A stretch of DNA of 64,000 nucleotides from contig CANREP010000004.1 in NCBI GenBank assembly GCA_947629685.1, positions 31,896 to 95,895 of the forward strand. Reading direction: 5' to 3'. The notes beneath the pieces are model-generated. The model saw nothing but the letters and a program-made list of their open reading frames with translations. It was not told where the DNA came from and made no database searches. Of this stretch, positions 36,508 through 46,224 are shown piece by piece. How positions within the stretch are numbered: position 1 is the first letter of the stretch; each line of letters begins with the position of its first letter. This stretch comes from an uncultured Phascolarctobacterium sp. GTDB lineage: Bacteria > Bacillota > Negativicutes > Acidaminococcales > Acidaminococcaceae. A program made the translations under genes and the position numbers.

Positions 36508-37227
36508 ATGGGAACGGTGCCTTTTGAATGCAGATACGCCTGCATTGATGAAAAAAATTCCCGGGAAATAGTGTTGCTGCGCGGCAATGGCTGTAAATGG
36601 CGTCGCTGCCGTTTCTGCGACTACCATCTTGATTTTTCTTTGGATGAAGCGGAAAATTTTCGCCTTAACAGCAGGGTACTGCAGCAGGTGACAGGTAAAT
36701 ATGGCAGGCTGGAGGTCATTAACTCCGGCAGTTTCTGTGATTTGGATGCGGCGACGGTCCAGCTGCTGCTTGATATCTGTTCTCGACTGGGTATCAGGAC
36801 AGTGTATTTTGAGAGCCACTGGCTGCATAGGCAGCTTATTACTGCGTGGCGGCAGCGGTTTGCTGCTGCGGGCATTACGGTAAAAATGAAGATCGGCGTA
36901 GAGACTTTCGACAGTCTGTTCAGGGAAAGTTATCTTGATAAAGGCATGGGTATGGCAGCGCCGCAGGAGATTGCAGCATATTTTGACCAGGTGTGCCTGC
37001 TGCAGGGGTTGCCGGGTCAGACGAAGGAAAGTATGCTGCGTGATATTGAGCTGGGCTTGCAATATTTTGAAAGAGTCTGCGTTAATATTATGGTGGCCAA
37101 TACTAAGCCCATTCTGCCTGATGCAGCGGTCATTGACGTCTTTGTCAAAGAAATATATCCCTTGTATAAGGATGACGAGCGGGTGGATATCCTGCTCAAT
37201 AATACAGATTTCGGAGTAGGTGTATGA
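36508..37227 (+). CDS. Radical SAM protein, candidate queuine-salvage enzyme (QueL-like)
   Basis: CKWRRCRFC cluster motif (CX4CX2C), GVETFD, GLPGQTKESMLRDI; behind preQ1-like switch and 4-nt overlap with QPTR transporter. Confidence 0.75.
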   Translation: MGTVPFECRYACIDEKNSREIVLLRGNGCKWRRCRFCDYHLDFSLDEAENFRLNSRVLQQVTGKYGRLEVINSGSFCDLDAATVQLLLDICSRLGIRTVYFESHWLHRQLITAWRQRFAAAGITVKMKIGVETFDSLFRESYLDKGMGMAAPQEIAAYFDQVCLLQGLPGQTKESMLRDIELGLQYFERVCVNIMVANTKPILPDAAVIDVFVKEIYPLYKDDERVDILLNNTDFGVGV

Positions 37228-37937
37228 TGCAGAATGAATATTTGCTGCTGCTGAACTTGATTGCAGTTTATGGCGGCGTACTGGTCTGGCAGGTGCTGTT
37301 CAAGGATAAGGGGCTGTATTGCTGGACGGTGCTGGCGACTATTGCTGCCAATATCGAGGTTATGATCTTGATTAAAGCTTTTGGGATGCAGCAGACGCTG
37401 GGCAATATCCTGTTTGCTTCTACTTTTTTAGTAACGGATATCCTGAGTGAGTTATATGGCAGAAAACAGGCTGACAGGGCGGTTAATATGGGGATTGCCT
37501 CCTCGGTAAGCTTTATCCTGCTGTCGCAGTTTTGGCTGCATTACCAGCCGGACGGCGCCGATACGGTGTTTCCGCATATGGTGGCGGTATTCAGTAATAC
37601 GCCGCGCATTATGCTGACGGGACTTATTGTCTACGGCGTAGTACAGAAGTTTGATGTGTGGCTTTACCACTGGTGGTGGGAATTTACCAGGAAGAAGTAC
37701 GGTGATGCAGAGAGTTTTCTCTGGCTGCGTAATAATGGTTCCACGCTTATTTCCCAGTTTCTGAACACGGTGCTGTTTACGTTAGGCGCTTTTTACGGCG
37801 TGTATGAACAGTCTGTGTTGATAGATATTATTTTGTTCAGCTATGTTATCTTTATTGTTACAAGTATTGCTGATACGCCGGTAGTTTATCTGGCGCGTTA
37901 TCTGCATAAGAAATATAATACGGCAGAAGGAAAATAA
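37224..37937 (+). CDS. Queuosine precursor transporter (YhhQ/QPTR, VUT family)
   Basis: NILFASTFLVTDILSELYGRKQADRAVNMGI; LWLRNNGSTLISQFLNTVLFTLGAF. Confidence 0.92.
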   Translation: MMQNEYLLLLNLIAVYGGVLVWQVLFKDKGLYCWTVLATIAANIEVMILIKAFGMQQTLGNILFASTFLVTDILSELYGRKQADRAVNMGIASSVSFILLSQFWLHYQPDGADTVFPHMVAVFSNTPRIMLTGLIVYGVVQKFDVWLYHWWWEFTRKKYGDAESFLWLRNNGSTLISQFLNTVLFTLGAFYGVYEQSVLIDIILFSYVIFIVTSIADTPVVYLARYLHKKYNTAEGK

Positions 37938-37963
37938 AAAACCGCCTACAAAGGCGGTTTTTG
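37938..37963. terminator. Bidirectional terminator between convergent genes
   Basis: AAACCGCCtacaaaGGCGGTTTTT. Confidence 0.88.
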
Positions 37964-37965
37964 CT

Positions 37966-39492
37966 TTACATAAGATTGTTATTGCTGATGTCGCTGTCGT
38001 CATGCAGAAGACTGTCCAGCATTTCCCGGTGGACGGTAGATTGGATATGGGACTGGGCTGCGACGATAGCCTTTTTCAGCGTCAGGGTAAGATACTGGTA
38101 AGGCCATTCCCGGAGAACATGGTAAGCCATGCCGATGAGGATTTCGTTCTGAGATTGCAGCAGGCGGGTAAGGATAGTATCGCCCTGTCCGGGATTTTCC
38201 TGCAGATAAGCTAAAGGTACGAGCAGCGTCAGCGGATAGAACATATAGTAATCAAGATGCTGTTCGATAATGGACAGGGTGCTGGCCGCTTGTTCTGCAG
38301 TGCCGCCCAGCAGATAAGGCAGCAGGTCGTTATCTTCGGGGTGAGCGGTAAAATATTCAAAAACAGGCTGCCAGATATCTAGGTCCAGATATTTGGCGAA
38401 ATCACAGAGCAGATGATTTATCCTGCCGTCTTTATCGAAAAGCTGTTCCCGTACTTCCTGGTTCCAGTCTTTCTGATAGATGATGCTATCGCAGGCGGCT
38501 ACATAGGCGTGGCACTGATTAGCCGACAAGTGGGTCCAGTTATCGTTTTCAATGAGCTGCTGCAGCTGTTCGCTGATAAAGATGATGGGCAGCAGCGTTT
38601 CCGGGGTAACGGCGTGGCAGCGCGCATGGCGTAAAAATTCTGTCAAGAGAGGCGGCAGGTCTACCTGGCTGACAGGAAAGAATTTTTCCAGCCGCTGCAG
38701 GTCGTAGGAGGTGAGCAGTTCCAGAAAATTGAGCACGGCAGAGGCTGCTCCGTGATAAAGAGGGTAGCTGATTTTGCTGGCGGCCAGTTCTTTGGTAAGT
38801 TCACATTCCAGGATGACCTTTATCGCCAGAGGCGGATAATCAGCCTCGGTATCCAAAGCGTTTTCTATGCACCAGAGTCTTTGCTCATGGGTCGTTATTA
38901 CCGCTTCTTCTAAAGCAAAGATGCGGCCCCAGTTCCTGGTGTGATAAATAATCTGCCATAATTCTTCCTGCAGTTCGGGCAGGTCGGACTTGGCGGCCAA
39001 AATGAAGAAATAGGTAAATTCTTCGCAGCGGGCAGCCAGCAGCAGGTCTTGCCACAGTTCAGGATTATTTTTTTTGATATTCAGCATACCGGAACAGGAA
39101 AATAATAAGTAAGCCAGCTTCAGCGCCTGGCGGCAGCCGGAATTATAAAACAGTTCCTGGGCCAGGATGAGCATATTACTGTTATAATCCTCATTAGTAA
39201 ATTTTATCGAGAAGCCGTACAGTATTTCAATCATAACCAGCCCCGAAAGAGTGTTTTCAAGCTGCTGGCGGTTTTCTTCCGTAGGGAAAGCGGCATACTG
39301 ACGTAGCTCAGCCAAAAGCTGGTCGGCGCTGTCTTTGTCTTTGGGGATGCCGGTGGTGAAATAGTGGCCTTCTTCGTCGCCGAGCAGGTAAGCTATTTCC
39401 GGCTCCGGGTCGTCCGGCAATACCGGCGAGGCAAAGAAGCCGTCAGCGTCCATGTGTTTCTTTATATATTCAAAAATGCTTGTTTTTTTCAT
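37966..39492 (-). CDS. Uncharacterised 508-aa helical-repeat-like protein
   Basis: Long ORF with own 5' region and terminator; no family recognised; leucine-rich helical character. Confidence 0.75.
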   Translation of the reverse strand: MKKTSIFEYIKKHMDADGFFASPVLPDDPEPEIAYLLGDEEGHYFTTGIPKDKDSADQLLAELRQYAAFPTEENRQQLENTLSGLVMIEILYGFSIKFTNEDYNSNMLILAQELFYNSGCRQALKLAYLLFSCSGMLNIKKNNPELWQDLLLAARCEEFTYFFILAAKSDLPELQEELWQIIYHTRNWGRIFALEEAVITTHEQRLWCIENALDTEADYPPLAIKVILECELTKELAASKISYPLYHGAASAVLNFLELLTSYDLQRLEKFFPVSQVDLPPLLTEFLRHARCHAVTPETLLPIIFISEQLQQLIENDNWTHLSANQCHAYVAACDSIIYQKDWNQEVREQLFDKDGRINHLLCDFAKYLDLDIWQPVFEYFTAHPEDNDLLPYLLGGTAEQAASTLSIIEQHLDYYMFYPLTLLVPLAYLQENPGQGDTILTRLLQSQNEILIGMAYHVLREWPYQYLTLTLKKAIVAAQSHIQSTVHREMLDSLLHDDSDISNNNLM

Positions 39493-39596
39493 AAATATTT
39501 TTCCTCATCTGAATTATAATACAAAATATTATAGCATATCTGCCGGGTTTTGCCTGTTTTGCTGCTAACATAATTGTAAAATTTCTGTACAAATAA

Positions 39597-39623
39597 AGAA
39601 AAGCCCTTCATAAAAGGGCTTTT
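39597..39623 (-). terminator. Terminator of pyc
   Basis: GAAAAGCCCTTcataaAAGGGCTTTTC palindromic stem downstream of pyc stop. Confidence 0.8.
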
Positions 39624-39633
39624 CTGATGCTTA

Positions 39634-42600
39634 TTAAGCAAGCGGAGTTATTTCTAGCAGGCAATCGCCGCTGTCGACACGTTCGCCAGCAGCAACGTGG
39701 ATGACGCTGACAGTGCCGTCGATGGGAGCGGAAAGAGTGGTTTCCATCTTCATGGCTTCGGTCACAATCAGCGGAGTTCCTTTAGTTACCTGCTGACCTT
39801 GTTCTACCAGTACCTTGACTACGGAGCCGGACAGGGAAGCGCCTATCTGGCCGATAACTGACTTATCTGCCTTCTTGCGGCTGACGTTGGTAGTCTTGGC
39901 GTTGCGGTCTTTGACTTCTATTTCGCGGGGCAGGCCGTTGAACTCGAAGGAAACTGTGCGCATACCGTTGGCATTAGCTTCCGAAATATGATCCAGTTTG
40001 ATGATGAGGACTTTGCCCTGTTCGATTTCTACGCGGATTTCTTCGCCTGGTTTCATGCCGAAGAAGAAAGTAGGCGTATCAAGAACGGAAACGTCGCCAA
40101 AATTATTGTAGCGTTCTACCCAGTCTGTAAATACCTTGGGATAGAGGCAATAGGAGCTGACGGCTTCATCAGTAGTGGGAGCGCCCATTTCTGCCAGTTT
40201 GATGCGCACGGCGTCAAAGTCTGCCGGGGGCAGTACTGCGCCGGGACGGACGGTGATTGTAGAGCGTCCTTTAAGGATGATTTTCTGGAGTTTTTCCGGG
40301 AAGCCCTGGTAGGGCACGCCGATGCGGCCTTCAAAGAATTCTACTACGGAAGCCGGGAAGTCCAGCACGTCGCCTTTGGCGTAAACGTCTTCTTCGGTCA
40401 GGTCGTTCTGCACCATGAAGAGCGCCATATCGCCGACAATCTTAGAAGAAGGGGTTACCTTGATTAAGTCGCCGAACATCATGGAAACGCGGTGATACAT
40501 GTCTTTGATGTCTTCCCAGCGCTGGATGATACCGAGGGCCTGGGCCTGCTGTTTGAGGTTGGTGTACTGGCCGCCGGGCATCTCATGTACGTATACTTCA
40601 GGATTGGGGAAGTTTTCAGTTTTATCGGCCGCTTTGTAATACGGGCGGACAGTTTCCCAGTAACGGGACAGCTCGTTCATAGCGTCTACGTCAAGATGCG
40701 GCTGACGCGGGTGGCCGCTGAGAGCATAGTAGAGGCTGCTGCCGCTGGGCTGGGAAGTGCCGCTGCTCATAGCGCTCATAGCGGTATCGACAATATCGAC
40801 GCCGGCGTCGATAGCACGGGCGTAGGTATAGATGGCGTTGCCGCTGCCCTCGTGAGTATGCAGATGGATAGGTACGCCTACATAGGATTTCAGGCTGCTT
40901 ACCAGACGGAAAGCAGCTTCCGGTTTTAAGAGGCCGGCCATATCTTTGATAGCAATGATATTAGCGCCGGCTTTTTCCAGTTCCTGCGCCATATTGACAT
41001 AGTATTTCAGGTCGTATTTATCACGGCTGGGGTCAAGGATATCGCCGGTGTAGCAGAGAGCTGCTTCGGCTACCTTGCCGGTTTCGCGGACGGTATCGAT
41101 GGAAAGACGCATATTATCCAGGCCGTTCAGGCTGTCAAAGATACGGAAGATATCGATGCCGTTTTTCGCTGCCAGCTTGATGAATTCTTTGACTACGTTA
41201 TCAGGATAGCTGGTGTAGCCTACGGCGTTAGCGCCGCGCAGCAGCATCTGCAGCATGATATTGGGCGCCGCTTCTCTGAACTGCGCCAGACGCTGCCAGG
41301 GACTTTCATCCAGGAAACGGTATGCTACGTCGAAGGTTGCGCCGCCCCAGCATTCAAAGGAGAAGAGGTTGGGCAGCTTGCCTGCCGTATCGCGCATAAC
41401 TTTGAGCATATCGTTAGTACGCAGGCGGGTGGCAAACAGGGACTGGTGGGCGTCGCGGAAAGTGGTGTCGGTGATGAGCACTTCTTTCTGGTCCATTACC
41501 CAGTCGGCAAGGCCTTCAGCGCCGCGCGCGTCGAGGATATGCTTAGCGCCCAGTGCCGGAGTGCCGGTAAAAGGTTTGGGCATATTCAGCGGCGCAAAGT
41601 CCGGCTTAGGCTGTACGCCTACATTGGAATAGCCGTTGACTGTGATATCGGCGATATAGCTCAGCAGCTTAGTGCCGCGGTCTAAAGTTTTGGGGAAAAT
41701 AAAGAGTTCTGTATTTTCATCTACAAAATTGGTAGAGTAGTCGCCGTTGGCAAAATGCTCGTTTTGCAGTACGTTTTCTAAAAATTGGATATTGGTCTTG
41801 ACGCCGCGGATACGGAATTCTTTCAGGCAGCGCAGCATCTTGGTGATGGCAATCTGGTGGGTCAGGCCCCAGGTGGTCGCCTTAACCAGCAGGGAATCGT
41901 AATAGGGAGTGATAACGGAGCCGGTGAAAGCGTTGCCGCCGTCCAGACGGATGCCGAAACCGCCGCCGCTGCGGTAAGCAATGAGCTTGCCGGTATCGGG
42001 CATAAAGTTATTGGCAGGGTCTTCCGTAGTGATACGGCACTGGATAGCGTGGCCGTGATACTGGATATCCTCCTGATGCGGGATAGCGATTTCAGGGTCG
42101 TGCAGGGCGTAGCCTTCGGCAATCTTGATCTGGGATTGCACGATATCGATACCGGTGATTTCTTCGGTAACGGTATGTTCAACCTGGATACGCGGGTTAA
42201 CTTCGATGAAGTAGAAGTTGCCGTCGCCGGTCGCCAGGAATTCTACGGTACCGGCGCTGATGTAATTGACGTTCTTCATCAGCTTGACTGCCGCGTTGCA
42301 GATAGCCTGCCGCTGCTGCACCGACAGGGAGAATGCGGGTGCGATTTCTACCAGTTTTTGATGACGGCGCTGTACGGAGCAGTCGCGTTCAAAAAGATGG
42401 ACCAGGTTGCCGTACTGGTCGCCGATAATCTGAACCTCGATATGTTTGGGGTCCTGCAGATATTTTTCCAGATAGATTTCATCGCTGCCGAAAGCTTTCT
42501 TGGCTTCGCTGCGGGCCATATCATAGGCAGAGGGCACTTCGTCGGCGCTGCGTACTACGCGCATACCGCGTCCGCCGCCGCCGTTAACGGCTTTGATGAT

Positions 42601-43074
42601 GATGGGGTAGCCATATTGCTCGCCGAAGCTCAGTACTTCTTCTACAGATTCGACGTTGCCGTTACTGCCGGGAATCATCGGGATGCCGGCCAGCTCGGCC
42701 TGATGGCGGGCGTTTAATTTATCGCCGAACATGATGAGATGTTCAAGACGGGGGCCGATGAAGACAAAGCCTTCCTCTTCGCAGCGGCGGGCAAGATTGC
42801 TGTTTTCAGACAGGAAACCGTAGCCGGGATGGATGGCGTCGACATCGTGTTCTTTGGCAATCTTGAGGATGCCCTCGATGTCAAGGTAAGCTTCAGTAGG
42901 GCTTTTTCCCTCGCCTACCAGGTAGGCTTCGTCGGCTTTATTGCGGTGCAGAGACATTGTATCTTCTTTAGAGTATATAGCAACGGTACGGATACCCAGT
43001 TCATTGCAGGCACGGAAAACACGGATGGCGATTTCGCCGCGGTTGGCCACCAAGACGGTTTTAATTTTTTGCAT
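39634..43074 (-). CDS. pyc: Pyruvate carboxylase (BC + CT + BCCP fused)
   Basis: MQKIKTVLVANRGEIAIRVFRACNELGIRTVAIYS...; DTTFRDAHQSLFATRLRT; biotinyl EAMKMETTL. Confidence 0.97.
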   Translation of the reverse strand: MQKIKTVLVANRGEIAIRVFRACNELGIRTVAIYSKEDTMSLHRNKADEAYLVGEGKSPTEAYLDIEGILKIAKEHDVDAIHPGYGFLSENSNLARRCEEEGFVFIGPRLEHLIMFGDKLNARHQAELAGIPMIPGSNGNVESVEEVLSFGEQYGYPIIIKAVNGGGGRGMRVVRSADEVPSAYDMARSEAKKAFGSDEIYLEKYLQDPKHIEVQIIGDQYGNLVHLFERDCSVQRRHQKLVEIAPAFSLSVQQRQAICNAAVKLMKNVNYISAGTVEFLATGDGNFYFIEVNPRIQVEHTVTEEITGIDIVQSQIKIAEGYALHDPEIAIPHQEDIQYHGHAIQCRITTEDPANNFMPDTGKLIAYRSGGGFGIRLDGGNAFTGSVITPYYDSLLVKATTWGLTHQIAITKMLRCLKEFRIRGVKTNIQFLENVLQNEHFANGDYSTNFVDENTELFIFPKTLDRGTKLLSYIADITVNGYSNVGVQPKPDFAPLNMPKPFTGTPALGAKHILDARGAEGLADWVMDQKEVLITDTTFRDAHQSLFATRLRTNDMLKVMRDTAGKLPNLFSFECWGGATFDVAYRFLDESPWQRLAQFREAAPNIMLQMLLRGANAVGYTSYPDNVVKEFIKLAAKNGIDIFRIFDSLNGLDNMRLSIDTVRETGKVAEAALCYTGDILDPSRDKYDLKYYVNMAQELEKAGANIIAIKDMAGLLKPEAAFRLVSSLKSYVGVPIHLHTHEGSGNAIYTYARAIDAGVDIVDTAMSAMSSGTSQPSGSSLYYALSGHPRQPHLDVDAMNELSRYWETVRPYYKAADKTENFPNPEVYVHEMPGGQYTNLKQQAQALGIIQRWEDIKDMYHRVSMMFGDLIKVTPSSKIVGDMALFMVQNDLTEEDVYAKGDVLDFPASVVEFFEGRIGVPYQGFPEKLQKIILKGRSTITVRPGAVLPPADFDAVRIKLAEMGAPTTDEAVSSYCLYPKVFTDWVERYNNFGDVSVLDTPTFFFGMKPGEEIRVEIEQGKVLIIKLDHISEANANGMRTVSFEFNGLPREIEVKDRNAKTTNVSRKKADKSVIGQIGASLSGSVVKVLVEQGQQVTKGTPLIVTEAMKMETTLSAPIDGTVSVIHVAAGERVDSGDCLLEITPLA

Positions 43075-43145
43075 GATTAACTCCTCCTTCAGTGTTACAG
43101 AACCATTGTATATAAAACTTTCTGCCTTTGCAATAAAATACAGCG

Positions 43146-43186
43146 ATGTATACATAATTCTTATTTCTGTCTGTACACTGTATACA
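43146..43186. promoter_or_regulatory. Candidate tandem operator (two TGTATACA dyads)
   Basis: ATGTATACAT 43146-43155 and TGTATACA 43179-43186, centres 32 bp apart, in the divergent pyc/ftsH intergenic region. Confidence 0.5.
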
Positions 43187-43283
43187 TAGTAAAGAATTTA
43201 CAGCTTTTTCACTTGCATGTTTTTAAAGTTCGGTTTAATATTATAATGAATTATTTGATATAGATAACATATTTACCAAGGAG

Positions 43284-45140
43284 ATGAATAATTTGGGCGA
43301 CAGTAAGAAACCGCAAAAACCAATGATTTATTATTATGCGATGACGCTGCTGTTTATACTTTTGTTGAATACGGTAATTTTACCGACTTTTTTCAGTCCG
43401 AAAGTAAACGAGGTTTCCTACGGCAATTTCCTGCAGATGGTTGACGAGGGCAGAATTTCCAAAGTGGAAATCACCGACAATAAGATTGCGTCTATCTGCA
43501 AGGACGACGGAGAGGACAAAATCTACGTTACGGGGCGCGTAGAAGACCCGCAGCTGGTAGACCGCCTTATTAAAAGCAAGGTAGAGTTTTCTCAGGTCAT
43601 TCCTAAAGAGAATTCGCCAATCGTTAATTTCTTCCTGAACTGGATCATGCCGATTATGATTTTCTTTGCGCTGGGGCAGTTGTTCATGCGCTACATGGGC
43701 AACAGGATGGGCGGTAACGCCATGACCTTCGGCAAGAGTAACGCCAAAATCTATGTAGAGGCACAGACAGGCAAGAGTTTTGACGATGTGGCAGGACAGG
43801 ATGAAGCTAAGGAAGCTTTAATGGAACTGGTGGATTTCCTGCATAATCCTGACAGGTACAAGGCTATCGGCGCTAATATGCCGAAAGGCGCGCTCCTGGT
43901 AGGCCCTCCGGGTACAGGTAAGACGTTGCTGGCCAAAGCTGTAGCCGGTGAAGCAAAGGTACCGTTCTTTTCCATCAGCGGCAGCGAGTTTATTGAAATG
44001 TTCGTCGGTATGGGTGCGGCCAGAGTGCGCGACTTGTTCAAACAGGCGCAGGAAAAGGCTCCCTGCATCGTGTTTATCGACGAGATTGACGCCATCGGTA
44101 AAAAACGCGATACCGGCAAATTCGGCGGCAATGACGAGCGCGAACAGACTTTGAATCAGCTGCTTTCTGAAATGGACGGTTTTGACGGCAGTAAGGGCGT
44201 AGTAATCCTGGCTGCTACCAACAGGCCGGAAACGCTCGATAAGGCGCTGCTGCGTCCGGGTCGTTTCGACAGGCGTGTGCCGGTAGAGCTGCCGGATCTG
44301 AAAGGCCGTGAAGCTATCCTGCGCGTACACGCAAAGAACGTAAAGATTGCTGACAATATCGATTTTAATGCGCTGGCACGAGCTACTTCCGGCGCTTCCG
44401 GCGCGGAGCTGGCCAATATCGTCAACGAGGCGGCGCTGCGTGCCGTGAAGATGAAAAGAAGCTATGTGGAGCAGGCCGACCTGGAAGAATCCATTGAAGT
44501 GGTCATTGCTGGTTATCAGCGCAAGGGCGCTGTTATTTCGCCGGAAGAAAAACGGGTCATTGCTTACCATGAGATTGGTCATGCGCTGGTAGCGGCTATG
44601 CAGAAAAATTCTGCGCCGGTGCATAAGATAACTATTATCCCCCGTACTAACGGCGCGTTAGGTTATACTATGCAGATCAGTGAAAACGAATCCGTACTGA
44701 TGAAGAAAGAAGAGCTGTTTAACAAGATTGTTACGATTACCGGCGGCCGCAGCGCTGAAGAAATCGTATTCGGCTCTATTACCTCCGGCGCGGCCAACGA
44801 TATCGAGCAGGCCACCAAGATTGCCCGCAGCATGGTTACCCGCTTGGGTATGACAGAAGAGTTTGATATGATGGCTACGGAAATCATGAGCAATGTTTAT
44901 CTGGGCGGCGATGCGTCCTTGCAGTGCAGCGAAACTACAGCCGGCAAGATAGACGCCAAGGTGCTGTCCATCATTAAGGACGCCCATGAAAAAGCACGGC
45001 AGATTCTGCTGGCGAACAGGGAAAAACTGGACGTACTGGCTCAGTTCCTTTTGGAAAAGGAAACTATTACAGGTGAAGAATTTATGGCGCTGCTGCGTAA
45101 GGAAGAAGCCGCTGAAAGCGGCAGCCGTGAGCAGGCTTAA
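43284..45140 (+). CDS. ftsH: ATP-dependent zinc metalloprotease FtsH
   Basis: [49 protein letters not shown] region; HEIGHALVA zinc motif. Confidence 0.97.
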   Translation: MNNLGDSKKPQKPMIYYYAMTLLFILLLNTVILPTFFSPKVNEVSYGNFLQMVDEGRISKVEITDNKIASICKDDGEDKIYVTGRVEDPQLVDRLIKSKVEFSQVIPKENSPIVNFFLNWIMPIMIFFALGQLFMRYMGNRMGGNAMTFGKSNAKIYVEAQTGKSFDDVAGQDEAKEALMELVDFLHNPDRYKAIGANMPKGALLVGPPGTGKTLLAKAVAGEAKVPFFSISGSEFIEMFVGMGAARVRDLFKQAQEKAPCIVFIDEIDAIGKKRDTGKFGGNDEREQTLNQLLSEMDGFDGSKGVVILAATNRPETLDKALLRPGRFDRRVPVELPDLKGREAILRVHAKNVKIADNIDFNALARATSGASGAELANIVNEAALRAVKMKRSYVEQADLEESIEVVIAGYQRKGAVISPEEKRVIAYHEIGHALVAAMQKNSAPVHKITIIPRTNGALGYTMQISENESVLMKKEELFNKIVTITGGRSAEEIVFGSITSGAANDIEQATKIARSMVTRLGMTEEFDMMATEIMSNVYLGGDASLQCSETTAGKIDAKVLSIIKDAHEKARQILLANREKLDVLAQFLLEKETITGEEFMALLRKEEAAESGSREQA

Positions 45141-45162
45141 TCGTACAGGAAAAGTAGTATAT

Positions 45163-45197
45163 AAAAACCACGCTTCAATTTTGAAGCGTGGTTTTTA
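45163..45197. terminator. Bidirectional terminator
   Basis: AAAAACCACGCTTCAAttTTGAAGCGTGGTTTTT. Confidence 0.9.
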
Positions 45198-45683
45198 GCT
45201 TTCCGTATCTTCTGCCAAGAGTTTCAGGAGTAATCCTTCTGTCAAATCTTCTTCGCTGTACAATTTGTAACCCATGTGGGCTAAATAAGCGGCGGCTACG
45301 CCCTGCCCGGGCAGGGCAGTTTTGCTGAAACTGCCGTCGTAAACCGCATGTACGCCGCAGGACGGGCTGCGTTCTTTAAGGATGACGGCGGTTATCTTAT
45401 ATTTTTTCGAGAGACTGGCGCAGACAAGCGCTCCGCGGCAGAAATTTTCGGTAACGTCAAGGCCGCTGCTGTCTTTAACACGGCACTGTCCCTGCCATAC
45501 GGCTGCGCCGCTGTCGTGCTGTATCTCAGCGGGGGGACGCGGGATGGGCAGCTGGCCGGCACATTCCGGGCAAATGGGAAGAAAATGGCCGCAGTTTTTA
45601 TATTTTACCAATAAAGGACAGGGTCTTGATTTTCCGTCAAAACGGGCGGGATTGCCTAACAGGCAGGAACTTACCAGGATCAT
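45195..45683 (-). CDS. DUF523 family protein
   Basis: MILVSSCLLGNPARFDGKSRPCPLL...CPECAGQLPIPRPPAEI...KERSPSCGVHAVYDG. Confidence 0.9.
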   Translation of the reverse strand: MILVSSCLLGNPARFDGKSRPCPLLVKYKNCGHFLPICPECAGQLPIPRPPAEIQHDSGAAVWQGQCRVKDSSGLDVTENFCRGALVCASLSKKYKITAVILKERSPSCGVHAVYDGSFSKTALPGQGVAAAYLAHMGYKLYSEEDLTEGLLLKLLAEDTES

Positions 45684-45705
45684 GATGCATCTCCTTAGTT
45701 ATGGA

Positions 45706-45734
45706 TTGACTGGACGTCACACTTATGGTATCTT
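45706..45734 (+). promoter_or_regulatory. Sigma70-type promoter upstream of fluoride riboswitch
   Basis: TTGACT (45706-45711), 17-bp spacer, TATCTT (45729-45734). Confidence 0.65.
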
Positions 45735-45739
45735 AATAA

Positions 45740-45803
45740 AACAGGGAATGAAGTTCTCCCGGGATATTTAATCCGAACCGCTTTAAGCTGATGACTTCTG
45801 CTA
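45740..45803 (+). promoter_or_regulatory. Fluoride riboswitch (crcB motif)
   Basis: ACAGGGAATGAAGTTCTCCC...CCGAACCGC...GCTGATGACTTCTGC conserved core, directly upstream of crcB. Confidence 0.93.
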
Positions 45804-45826
45804 TGGGCAGGAGCATCGGCTTTTTT
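45787..45826 (+). terminator. Expression-platform terminator of the fluoride riboswitch
   Basis: GCTGATGaCTTCTGC/GCAGGAGCATCGGC stem (with G-U) then TTTTTT; shares GCTGATGACTTCTGC with the aptamer. Confidence 0.8.
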
Positions 45827-45849
45827 ATTTTCTGGAGGAGGTTTTATGT

Positions 45850-46224
45850 ATGGAGGGATTAGTTGGTATCGCTTTAGGCGGTGCGTTGGGAGCGGTATGT
45901 CGTTATGAAGCCGGGAATCTGGCCGTAAAGCACCTGGGGGACAGTCTGCCCTATGGAACCTTTATGATCAATCTGGCAGGCTGTTTCTGTATGGGATTCT
46001 TAATGACGCTGATTGTGGACAAAGGCTTGCTGCCGCCTGTCTGGCGTCTGTTTTTGTGCGTGGGATTTTTGGGCGGCTTTACTACCTTTTCTTCTTTCGG
46101 TTATGAAACACTGACCTTGCTTATGGAAGGCAATATCCTGATGGCTGCTTGTTATGCGGCGGCCAGCACGCTTCTTGGCCTTTTAGCAGCCGGTGTCGGT
46201 GTGCTCTTGGCTAATATTTTTTGA
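45850..46224 (+). CDS. crcB: Fluoride efflux transporter CrcB/FluC
   Basis: GGALGAVCRYEAGNL...GTFMINLAGCFCMGF...GFLGGFTTFSSFGYET. Confidence 0.95.
   Translation: MEGLVGIALGGALGAVCRYEAGNLAVKHLGDSLPYGTFMINLAGCFCMGFLMTLIVDKGLLPPVWRLFLCVGFLGGFTTFSSFGYETLTLLMEGNILMAACYAAASTLLGLLAAGVGVLLANIF

Noticed and set aside
41785-42717. 310-aa plus-strand ORF
   Set aside because: Antisense shadow of the pyruvate carboxylase coding sequence.
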